DNA of 7,342 nucleotides from Jatrophihabitans sp. (lineage in GTDB: Bacteria; Actinomycetota; Actinomycetes; Mycobacteriales; Jatrophihabitantaceae): the NCBI GenBank assembly GCA_004299665.1, contig SCQZ01000445.1, positions 1 to 7,342 on the forward strand, given 5' to 3'. Position numbers and translations under genes: made by a program. Below are positions 1 to 6,774 of the stretch, piece after piece. How positions within the stretch are numbered: the stretch's first letter is position 1; the number at the start of each line of letters is the position of its first letter. Below the pieces are notes generated by a model. The model was not told where the DNA came from and did not search any database. It was given only the letters and a program-made list of their open reading frames with translations.

Positions 1-200
1 GGCATCTGGGTGTTGCCGTCGAGCAGCGCGCGCACCTCGGCCTCCCGGTACCGCCGGTGGCCACCGAGGGTGCGGATCGAGGTGAGCTTGCCGGCCTTGG
101 CCCAGCGTGTCACGGTCTTCGGGTCCACGCGGAACAGCGTCGCGACCTCCGACGGCGTCAGCAGCGGCTCGGACTCGGGTCGTTGACGAGGAGTCGTCAT
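1..200 (-). CDS. bldC: BldC, small MerR-like developmental DNA-binding protein (3' end cut by window edge)
   Basis: BldC is a short MerR-family DNA-binding protein without an effector domain. In Streptomyces it binds direct repeats head-to-tail and controls the timing of sporulation and secondary metabolism. Reading leftward from the ATG at 200-198 gives 66 full codons, and the next two bases (CC) fix residue 67 as Pro. A winged-helix HTH is clear: TPSEVATLFRVDPKTVTRWA (residues 15-34), then the wing with GGHRRYREAEV (46-56). From memory, residues 12-60 are almost identical to the 68-residue S. coelicolor BldC, so only a few C-terminal residues should be missing. The start is supported by AAAGGGG (211-217) 10 bases upstream. 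The gene is transcribed divergently from the DUF3073 gene. In a non-sporulating relative it would still be a global regulator, but its targets cannot be read here. Confidence 0.95.
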   Translation of the reverse strand, partial: MTTPRQRPESEPLLTPSEVATLFRVDPKTVTRWAKAGKLTSIRTLGGHRRYREAEVRALLDGNTQM

Positions 201-575
201 GGAATGTTTGCCCCTTTCACGGAGGTCGATCGTCTTGCGGGGTCCTGTCCCGCAATGACCGTAGCGCGGCGTGTGTTCAGCGTTACGCGGCAAGTATGCA
301 AACAGATCGGGCGAATTTCCTACAGGTCGAAGGTCCCGTGTCCACTGTGTGCCATCCGGCATCGGGTTGCGCGGGGCCGCACCGTTTCGGCCGGTTTCCG
401 AGGGGGGCTGCGGGTGCGGTGCGAGGTGCCCGGCGGCGACACCGGTCGCGTGCGGTGTCCGAGGGCGGCGAGGTAGGCTAGCGCCACGACGATGACAACA
501 TCCCCAGCGGCGGACAGGGAATCCTCCACCTCGTCCGCGCCAGCTGGATGACCGTGTGAGCGAGGGGGTCGAGCC
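201..575. promoter_or_regulatory. Divergent intergenic region between bldC and the DUF3073 gene
   Basis: This 375-base stretch has no credible gene; frames crossing it on both strands are Arg/Pro-rich and resemble no family I know. It must carry the outward promoters for bldC (minus) and the DUF3073 gene (plus). The part nearest bldC (about 283-320) is clearly richer in A+T than its surroundings and holds the only AATT in the gap (314-317). On the minus strand, CATACT (297-292) and TACGGT (263-258) resemble -10 hexamers, but neither has a convincing -35 partner. I found no strong terminator-like hairpin or riboswitch-like structure. The division into promoters is inference. Confidence 0.6.
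474..479 (+). promoter_or_regulatory. Candidate -10 element of the DUF3073 gene promoter
   Basis: TAGGCT fits the actinobacterial TAnnnT -10 pattern and would place the transcription start near 486, about 90 bases before the ATG at 576. No good -35 hexamer lies 16-18 bases upstream (TGCGGT at 451-456 is poor). Weak -35 boxes are common in these genomes, so this is only a candidate. Confidence 0.3.
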
Positions 576-779
576 ATGGGGCGCGGCCGTGCGAAGGCGA
601 AGCAGCAGAAGGTTGCTCGCGAGTTGAAGTACAACGCCCACCACACCGACCTGGACGCCCTGCAGCGCGAACTCAGCGGGTCGGGCGGCTACTCGACCGG
701 TACCGTCGCCGAGGACGGCGACCTCGACGCCGACGACGATCAGGAAGACGACGACTGGCCGGTCGTCGAGCACTGAAGC
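576..779 (+). CDS. DUF3073 family small protein
   Basis: This gene encodes 66 residues followed by a stop at 774-776 (TGA); only non-coding sequence follows up to the hairpin at 788. The N-terminus GRGRAKAKQQKVARELKYN (residues 2-20) matches the conserved start of DUF3073, an actinobacterial family of unknown function. It is strikingly bipolar: seven Lys/Arg in the first 20 residues, then an acidic tail (46-60 is almost all Asp/Glu). No signal peptide, membrane segment or Cys is present, so it is probably cytosolic. GAGGGGG (562-568) lies 7 bases before the ATG and supports this start. As I recall, the gene stays beside bldC and purM in many actinomycetes. The basic head could bind nucleic acid, but that is only a guess. 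Strictly, the coding region ends at 776. Confidence 0.85.
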
Positions 780-787
780 GGGCATCC

Positions 788-820
788 CACGCCAGCCGAT
801 CGAACGGATCGGCTGGCGTG
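788..820. terminator. Bidirectional hairpin terminator between the convergent DUF3073 gene and purM
   Basis: CACGCCAGCCGATC (788-801) and GATCGGCTGGCGTG (807-820) form a perfect 14-bp stem with a 5-base loop (GAACG). The hairpin fills the 44-base gap between the two convergent stop codons and abuts the purM TAG (823-821). Neither side has a T-run, so it is a U-tract-free stem of the sort often seen in high-GC actinomycetes. Its position makes it the natural 3' end of both transcripts. The pairing is seen directly; terminator function is inferred. Confidence 0.75.
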
Positions 821-1882
<1,062 letters not shown>

Positions 1883-1886
1883 CGCG

Positions 1887-1893
1887 CCTCCCC
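1887..1893 (-). promoter_or_regulatory. purM ribosome binding site
   Basis: GGGGAGG (minus strand) ends 4 bases before the ATG at 1882. It is strong and decides the purM start against the longer open frame beginning at 1996. Confidence 0.75.
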
Positions 1894-1953
1894 GTTCCAG
1901 GCACCGATCCTCGTCGCGCGCCCTCCCCCATCGCGCGCCGGCGGTATCCGGTC

Positions 1954-2036
1954 GATCCCCGTCATCTTTTCCCCTGCCGGAACCGGTTCGGGGCACCGGG
2001 ACCGGACGGCAGCGGGGAAAAGACGAGGCCGGGATC
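1954..2036 (-). repeat. Long imperfect inverted repeat in the purF-purM gap (segments B and C)
   Basis: In plus-strand terms, GATCCC (1954-1959), TCTTTTCCCC (1965-1974) and TGCCG (1975-1979) pair respectively with GGGATC (2031-2036), GGGGAAAAGA (2014-2023) and CGGCA (2007-2011). A 2-base bulge (2012-2013) and an internal loop interrupt the stem. The 27-base apex holds the perfect 10-base palindrome GAACCGGTTC (1980-1989). The element lies 72 bases upstream of purM. It could be an RNA leader structure, a weak terminator after purF, or a DNA operator; the sequence does not decide. The pairing is seen, the role is unknown. Confidence 0.5.
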
Positions 2037-2068
2037 GGTCGCCAGCGGGCAGGACACGGCGATCCCGG
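2029..2068 (-). repeat. Inverted repeat just after the purF stop (segments A and B)
   Basis: CCGGGATCG (2029-2037) and CGATCCCGG (2060-2068) form a perfect 9-bp stem with a 22-base loop, starting 10 bases after the purF stop codon in the direction of transcription. It may be a simple terminator or stabiliser for purF. One arm is shared with the larger inverted repeat closer to purM, so the two structures cannot form at once. Confidence 0.45.
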
Positions 2069-2078
2069 ATGCGCGGGG

Positions 2079-3620
2079 TCACGGGCGGGTCAGCGCGTCT
2101 TCGGCCAGGTAGCCGGGGGCGTGCTCGGGCTCGCGGCCGCGGATGGTCACGCCCGCGACGGACTTCTCTATGCCCTCGAGAACGTGCTTGCCGACGACCT
2201 CAGGCAGCGGGATCGGATATTCGCCGTCGAAGCAGGCCCGGCACAGCCGGGACTTCGGCTGCTCGCTGGCCGCGATCAACCCGTCGAGGCTGACGTACCC
2301 CAGCGAGTCGGCCCCGATGGAGGCCCGGATGCCGTCGGTGTCCAGGCCGTTGGCGATGAGTTCGACCTTGCTGGCGAAGTCGATGCCGTAGAAGCACGGC
2401 CACTTCACCGGCGGGCTGGAGATGCGCACGTGCACCTCGACGGCACCGGCCTCGCGCAGCATCCGCACCAGGGCCCGCTGCGTGTTCCCGCGCACGATCG
2501 AGTCGTCGACGACCACCAGCCGCTTGCCCCGGATGACGTCGCGCAGCGGGTTGAGCTTGAGCCGGATGCCCAGTTGCCGGATCGTCTGGGAGGGCTGGAT
2601 GAACGTCCGCCCGACGTACGAGTTCTTCACCAGCCCCAGGCCGTACGGGATGCCGGACGCCTCCGCGAAGCCGATCGCCGCCGGCGTGCCGGATTCCGGC
2701 ACCGGGATGACCAGGTCGGCCTCGACCGGGTGCTCCAGCGCCAGCCGCCGCCCGACCTCGACGCGCGTGGAGTGGACGCTGCGCCCGGCGATGGTGGTGT
2801 CCGGCCGCGCCAGGTAGACGTACTCGAACAGGCAGCCCTTGGGTTCGGGGGCCGCGAAGTGCTGGCTGCGCAGGCCGTCGTCGTCGACGGCGATCAGCTC
2901 TCCGGGTTCGATCTCGCGGACGAAGCTGGCGCCGACGATGTCCAGCGCCGCCGTCTCGGAGGTGATCACCCAGCCGCGCTCGAGGCGGCCGAGCACGAGC
3001 GGACGCACCCCCTGCGGATCGCGTGCGGCGTAGAGCGTGTGCTCGTCCATGAACACCAGCGAGAACGCGCCCCGCAGCCCGGGCAGCACCTCCATGGCGG
3101 CCTGCTCGAGGCTGACGTCCGGACGCGCGGCCAGCATCGCGGTGATGAGGTCGGAGTCGGTCGTCGTCCCGGCGATGCCGCCCCCGAGCGTGCCGTCCGC
3201 GCGGGCCTGGGCGAACAGTTCCGAGGTATTCACCAGGTTCCCGTTGTGGCCCAGTGCCAGCCCGGTCCCGGCTCCGGTGGTGCGAAAACTCGGCTGCGCG
3301 TTCTCCCAGGTCGTGGACCCGGTCGTCGAGTACCGCGTGTGGCCGACGGCCAGGTGTCCCTGCAGCGTGGCGAGGGTCGCCTCGTCGAACACCTGGCTGA
3401 CCAGGCCGAGGTCCTTGTACACGACGACGGAGGAGCCGTCGCTGACGGCGATCCCGGCCGCCTCCTGGCCGCGGTGCTGGAGCGCGTAGAGGCCGAAGTA
3501 GGTCAGCTTGGCGACCTGTTCCCCGGGCGCCCAGACGCCGAAGACGCCGCACGCGTCCTGCGGGCCCACGTCGTCGTTCGGGAGGAGGTGGTGGGAGAGC
3601 TTGCCGTCGCCTCGGGCCAC
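2079..3620 (-). CDS. purF: Amidophosphoribosyltransferase (glutamine PRPP amidotransferase)
   Basis: PurF catalyses the first committed step of purine synthesis: PRPP + glutamine + H2O gives 5-phosphoribosylamine + glutamate + PPi. The 513-residue product matches the usual actinobacterial length. The N-terminal Ntn glutaminase domain has its nucleophile at Cys24 (QDACGVFG), so a 23-residue propeptide should be removed; GHTRYSTTG (93-101) and HNGN (125-128) complete that site. The C-terminal phosphoribosyltransferase domain carries the PRPP loop VVVDDSIVRGNT (369-380). Cys263 (GCLFEY), Cys409 (PCFYG), Cys460 and Cys463 (LCRAC) match the four 4Fe-4S ligands of the B. subtilis-type enzyme. The GTG start at 3620 agrees with homologs as I remember them (M-x-R-G-D-G), but no Shine-Dalgarno sequence precedes it. 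A TAGACT motif seven bases upstream suggests a leaderless mRNA. Confidence 0.97.
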   Translation of the reverse strand: MARGDGKLSHHLLPNDDVGPQDACGVFGVWAPGEQVAKLTYFGLYALQHRGQEAAGIAVSDGSSVVVYKDLGLVSQVFDEATLATLQGHLAVGHTRYSTTGSTTWENAQPSFRTTGAGTGLALGHNGNLVNTSELFAQARADGTLGGGIAGTTTDSDLITAMLAARPDVSLEQAAMEVLPGLRGAFSLVFMDEHTLYAARDPQGVRPLVLGRLERGWVITSETAALDIVGASFVREIEPGELIAVDDDGLRSQHFAAPEPKGCLFEYVYLARPDTTIAGRSVHSTRVEVGRRLALEHPVEADLVIPVPESGTPAAIGFAEASGIPYGLGLVKNSYVGRTFIQPSQTIRQLGIRLKLNPLRDVIRGKRLVVVDDSIVRGNTQRALVRMLREAGAVEVHVRISSPPVKWPCFYGIDFASKVELIANGLDTDGIRASIGADSLGYVSLDGLIAASEQPKSRLCRACFDGEYPIPLPEVVGKHVLEGIEKSVAGVTIRGREPEHAPGYLAEDALTRP

Positions 3621-3711
3621 GAGGTCGAGTCTACGGGGCGCGAGCGATCGACCCGGCCAGGCCCCACAGCATTTCTGCGACGCCCGACGCCGCTCCCGGC
3701 GCCCCCCTGTC
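3621..3711 (-). promoter_or_regulatory. Intergenic region upstream of purF, probably holding its own promoter
   Basis: This 91-base gap separates the MDMPI/SCP-like gene from purF. It holds a good -10 motif next to purF (3628-3633) and only a weak possible terminator stem (CGCCG-CTCC-CGGCG, starting near 3689). No U-run follows that stem on the minus strand. Read-through from purL and its downstream gene into purF therefore remains possible alongside the local promoter. Confidence 0.5.
3628..3633 (-). promoter_or_regulatory. purF: Candidate -10 element for a leaderless purF transcript
   Basis: TAGACT (minus strand) matches TAnnnT, with seven bases (CGACCTC) between it and the GTG at 3620-3618. 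That spacing puts transcription start on or beside the first base of the start codon, as in actinobacterial leaderless mRNAs. No -35 consensus is evident about 17 bases upstream (CCGGGT). The absence of any purine-rich ribosome binding site before GTG agrees with this reading. Confidence 0.5.
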
Positions 3712-4494
3712 TCAGGCGAGCACGGGCAGGTACGGCGCCAGGTCGGAGCGACCGCCGCTGGCGCGGACCTGCCCGGCCGCGACGGCGGCGGCGAACCCGA
3801 TCCGCCCGGTGGCCAGCCGCAGCCAGGTCAGCGGGTCGGTCTCGACGACGTTCGGCGGGGTGCCGCGGGTGTGGCGCGGCCCGGGGATCGCCTGCACCGC
3901 GGCGAACGGCGGCACCCGCACCTCCACGCTGTGCCCGGGTACCCGGGCAGCCAGGATGCCCGCGAGCAGCCGGGTCGTCGCCCGCAGTGCGGGGCGGGTG
4001 ACCGGCACCGGGTCGCGCCCGGGCAGCGAGTGTGACAGGTCGTCGGCATGGACGACGAGTTCCAGCAGTCGGGTGTCGACCCAGTCGAGCGCGCCGATCG
4101 AACCGCTGCCGGCGCGCACCACCGTCCGATCCGACAGACCCGCCGCATACCGGGTGATCTCGGCCGTGTCGCGCAGCCGCGCCACGACCTCCGGCGGCGC
4201 GATGTCGGCGGCCGCCGTCGCGGTGAGTTCCGCGATGCGCGCGGCGGCGGTGCGGTACCGCGCGACATACTCGGCGACCGGCGTCGGTGCGTCCGCCGTG
4301 ACGTCGCGCAGGTGCGCCAACCCGTCACGGGCGAGCAGGACGTGCGCGCCGAGCGCACGCACGTCCCAACCGGGCAGCACGCTAGGCGCGGCACGGTCGT
4401 CGTCCGACAGGGCCTGCAGCCAGTCGGCGAGCAGGGTCGCCTGCTCGGCGAAGACGGCCACCGCGGCGCCGACCTTGCTCACGGGAGGGCTCAC
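3712..4494 (-). CDS. Maleylpyruvate isomerase-like (MDMPI/DinB fold) protein with C-terminal bacterial SCP domain
   Basis: The 260-residue product has two parts. Residues about 10-155 form an MDMPI_N/DinB-like helical domain with LPGWDVRALGAHV (40-52) and LLELVVHADDL (143-153). His51, Glu145 and His149 sit close to the metal-binding triad of C. glutamicum mycothiol-dependent maleylpyruvate isomerase (His52, Glu144, His148), so metal binding is likely. Residues about 190-260 match the bacterial sterol-carrier-like domain, with VEVRVPPFAAVQ (190-201), GTPPNVVETDP (211-221) and a C-terminal RASGGRSDLAPYLP. It is probably cytosolic. The substrate is unknown; a mycothiol-dependent reaction is inferred only from the fold. 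The gene begins 18 bases after purL and is probably co-transcribed with it. The start is uncertain: GTG at 4494 or GTG at 4482, both lacking a good ribosome binding site, so coupling to purL translation is possible. Confidence 0.85.
   Translation of the reverse strand: MSPPVSKVGAAVAVFAEQATLLADWLQALSDDDRAAPSVLPGWDVRALGAHVLLARDGLAHLRDVTADAPTPVAEYVARYRTAAARIAELTATAAADIAPPEVVARLRDTAEITRYAAGLSDRTVVRAGSGSIGALDWVDTRLLELVVHADDLSHSLPGRDPVPVTRPALRATTRLLAGILAARVPGHSVEVRVPPFAAVQAIPGPRHTRGTPPNVVETDPLTWLRLATGRIGFAAAVAAGQVRASGGRSDLAPYLPVLA
3932..3949. repeat. Perfect 18-bp palindrome inside the MDMPI/SCP-like gene
   Basis: TGCCCGGGTACCCGGGCA equals its own reverse complement over all 18 bases, with CCCGGG twice. 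It lies in the linker between the two domains (codons around Ala-Arg-Val-Pro-Gly-His). Chance is quite possible in high-GC coding sequence; no function is claimed. Confidence 0.6.
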
Positions 4495-4512
4495 ACCGTC
4501 ACCGGCAGGGCC

Positions 4513-6774
4513 CTACTCGAATCTGCGCAACGGCGCGGTCCACGCCGCCCGCAGCTCGCGCAGCGGGGCCGCGAACTGGCCGGACACCTCCAGCTGCGGG
4601 GTCAGTACGTCCACGACGCCGATCCGCGCGTGCGGCAGGCCAAACTCGCGGCACAGGGCGGTGAAGCGTTCCTCGTGGGCGTGCAGCACGCTGACCAGCA
4701 CGCGCCCGGTCGACTCGGAGAACAGCGCCACGAACGGGTCCGCCCCCGCCGGGAGCTCGATCCGGGCACCGAAGGAGTTGCGCAGGCAGGACTCGGCGAG
4801 CGCCTGCGCCAGCCCGCCCTCGGACAGGTCGTGCGCGGAGTCGACGATCCCGTCGCGCGACGCGGCGAGCAGCACGTCGGCCAGCAGCCGCTCGCGGCGC
4901 AGGTCGACGCGCGGGGGCCGGCCGCCGAGGAATCCGTGGACGACCGCCATCCACTCCGAGCCGCCGAACTCGTCGCGCGTGTCGCCGAGCAGGTAGATCG
5001 GGGCGCCGTCGGTCCGGAAGCCCTCCGGGATACGGCGCGTGACGTCGTCGATCACACCGAGCACGCCCACGACCGGGGTCGGCAGGATCGGCGTCGTCCC
5101 CGTCTGGTTGTAGAAGCTGACGTTGCCGCCGGTGACGGGCGTCCCGAGCTCGCGGCACCCGTCGGCGAGCCCGCGCACCGCCTCGGTGAACTGCCACATG
5201 ACGGCGGGGTCCTCGGGCGAGCCGAAGTTCAGGCAGTTCGTCACGGCGAGCGGCCGCGCGCCGGTGACCGCGACGTTGCGATAGGACTCGGCCAGCGCGA
5301 GCTGGGCGCCCTGGTACGGGTCGAGCCGCGTGTACCTGCCGTTGCCGTCGACGGACACTGCGACACCTCGTGCCTCGGTGTCGCACAACCGGATCATGCC
5401 GGCGTCCTCCGGTTGGGCGAGCACGGTGTTGCCCATCACGTACCGGTCGTACTGGTCGGTGACCCAGGACTTGTCCGCCAGGTTCGGCGACCCGACGAGC
5501 CGCACCAGGGTGCGGCGCAACTCCTCACCCGTGCGGGGGCGCGGCAGGTTGTGGCCGTCGTGCTGGACCAGCGCGTCCTGGTCGAAGGGGCGCTCGACCG
5601 GCCGGTCGTAGAGCGGCCCGTCGTCGGCGGCGCTCCCGGGCGGGATGTCGACGATGGTCTCGCCGCGCCAGCGCATCCGGAGCCTGCCGGTGTCCGTCAC
5701 CGTGCCGATGACGGTCGCCGTCACGTCCCACTTCGCGCAGATCGCCATGAACGCGTCGAGGTGCTCCGGTGTCACCACCGCCATCATGCGTTCCTGCGAC
5801 TCGCTCATGAGGATCTCCTCGGGGGCGAGCGTGGGGTCGCGCAGTGGCGTGAGGTCCAGGTCGACGTCCATGCCACCGGTCCCCGCGGCGGCGAGTTCGG
5901 ACGTGGCGCACGACAGCCCGGCCGCGCCCAGGTCCTGGATGCCCACCACCAGGCCCTCACCGTCGGCGGCGGCGAAGATCTCCAGGCAGCACTCGATGAG
6001 CACCTTCTCGGCGAACGGGTCCCCGACCTGGACCGCCGGGCGGTGCGCCTGCTCGGCGGCGGCAAAGCTGGCGCTGGCCAGTACCGACGCACCGCCGATG
6101 CCGTCGCCGCCGGTGCGCGCCCCGAACAGCACGACCTTGTTGCCGGCGCCGTCGGCCCTGGCGAGCTTGATGGCGTCGGCGCGCATCACCCCGACGCACA
6201 GCGCGTTCACCAGGGGGTTGCCCGCGTACGACGGGTCGAAGTAGATCTCCCCGCCGACGTTGGGCAACCCCAGGCAGTTGCCGTACCCGCCGATCCCGGC
6301 CGCCACCCCGGGCAGCACGCGGGCGGTGTCGGCCGCCTCGATCGGCCCGAAGCGCAGCGAGTCCATCACCGCGACCGGACGGGCGCCCATCGTCAGGATG
6401 TCGCGCACGATGCCGCCGACCCCGGTCGCCGCGCCCTGGTGGGGCTCGACGTACGACGGATGGTTGTGCGATTCGATCTTGAAGGTGACGGCCCAGCCGT
6501 CACCGACGTCGACGACACCGGCGTTCTCGCCCATGCCCACCAGCAGCACGTCGGTGGCCGGGGCCTTCGTGGCGAACTGCTTGAGGTGCTTGCGCGACGA
6601 CTTGTAGGAACAGTGCTCGCTCCACATCACCGAATAGATGGCGAGCTCGGATGTCGTCGGGCGACGCCCCAGGATCTGCACGACCCGCCGGTACTCGTCC
6701 TCGCTCATGCCCAGTTCGGCGTAGGGCATCGACCGCTCGGGTGTCGCGGCCGCGGCCTCGACCGTGTCGGTCAC
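4513..6774 (-). CDS. purL: Phosphoribosylformylglycinamidine synthase, PurL subunit (small type)
   Basis: PurL is the ATP-dependent synthetase subunit of the FGAM synthetase complex. It converts FGAR + ATP + ammonia (from PurQ) to FGAM. The product has 753 residues, the small-PurL size that needs separate PurQ and PurS. Motifs include WSEHCSYKSSRKHLK (51-65, with catalytic-region His54), ESHNHPSYVEPHQGAATGVG (101-120, ATP/Mg site), SESQERMM (324-331), TGGNVSFYNQT (548-558) and DSAHDLSEGGLAQALAE (645-661). The GTG at 6774 was chosen because it overlaps the purQ stop in GTGA and gives a normal-length N-terminus leading to MPYAELGMSEDEY. The frame stays open to 7086, but that extension is a shadow of purQ. 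Overlap with purQ implies translational coupling. The MDMPI/SCP-like gene follows after 18 bases. No damage is visible. Confidence 0.97.
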   Translation of the reverse strand: MTDTVEAAAATPERSMPYAELGMSEDEYRRVVQILGRRPTTSELAIYSVMWSEHCSYKSSRKHLKQFATKAPATDVLLVGMGENAGVVDVGDGWAVTFKIESHNHPSYVEPHQGAATGVGGIVRDILTMGARPVAVMDSLRFGPIEAADTARVLPGVAAGIGGYGNCLGLPNVGGEIYFDPSYAGNPLVNALCVGVMRADAIKLARADGAGNKVVLFGARTGGDGIGGASVLASASFAAAEQAHRPAVQVGDPFAEKVLIECCLEIFAAADGEGLVVGIQDLGAAGLSCATSELAAAGTGGMDVDLDLTPLRDPTLAPEEILMSESQERMMAVVTPEHLDAFMAICAKWDVTATVIGTVTDTGRLRMRWRGETIVDIPPGSAADDGPLYDRPVERPFDQDALVQHDGHNLPRPRTGEELRRTLVRLVGSPNLADKSWVTDQYDRYVMGNTVLAQPEDAGMIRLCDTEARGVAVSVDGNGRYTRLDPYQGAQLALAESYRNVAVTGARPLAVTNCLNFGSPEDPAVMWQFTEAVRGLADGCRELGTPVTGGNVSFYNQTGTTPILPTPVVGVLGVIDDVTRRIPEGFRTDGAPIYLLGDTRDEFGGSEWMAVVHGFLGGRPPRVDLRRERLLADVLLAASRDGIVDSAHDLSEGGLAQALAESCLRNSFGARIELPAGADPFVALFSESTGRVLVSVLHAHEERFTALCREFGLPHARIGVVDVLTPQLEVSGQFAAPLRELRAAWTAPLRRFE

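Noticed and set aside
57..476. 139-codon plus-strand frame crossing bldC and the intergenic region
   Set aside because: It overlaps the clear bldC gene on the opposite strand, is Arg-rich, and resembles no family.
1883..1996. N-terminal extension of purM to an ATG at 1996
   Set aside because: The 38 extra residues resemble no PurM, and a strong GGGGAGG site directly precedes the ATG at 1882.
2686..2702. 17-base near-palindrome (8-bp arms around one base) inside purF
   Set aside because: It encodes the conserved PESGT segment, where favoured GC-rich codons naturally give this symmetry.
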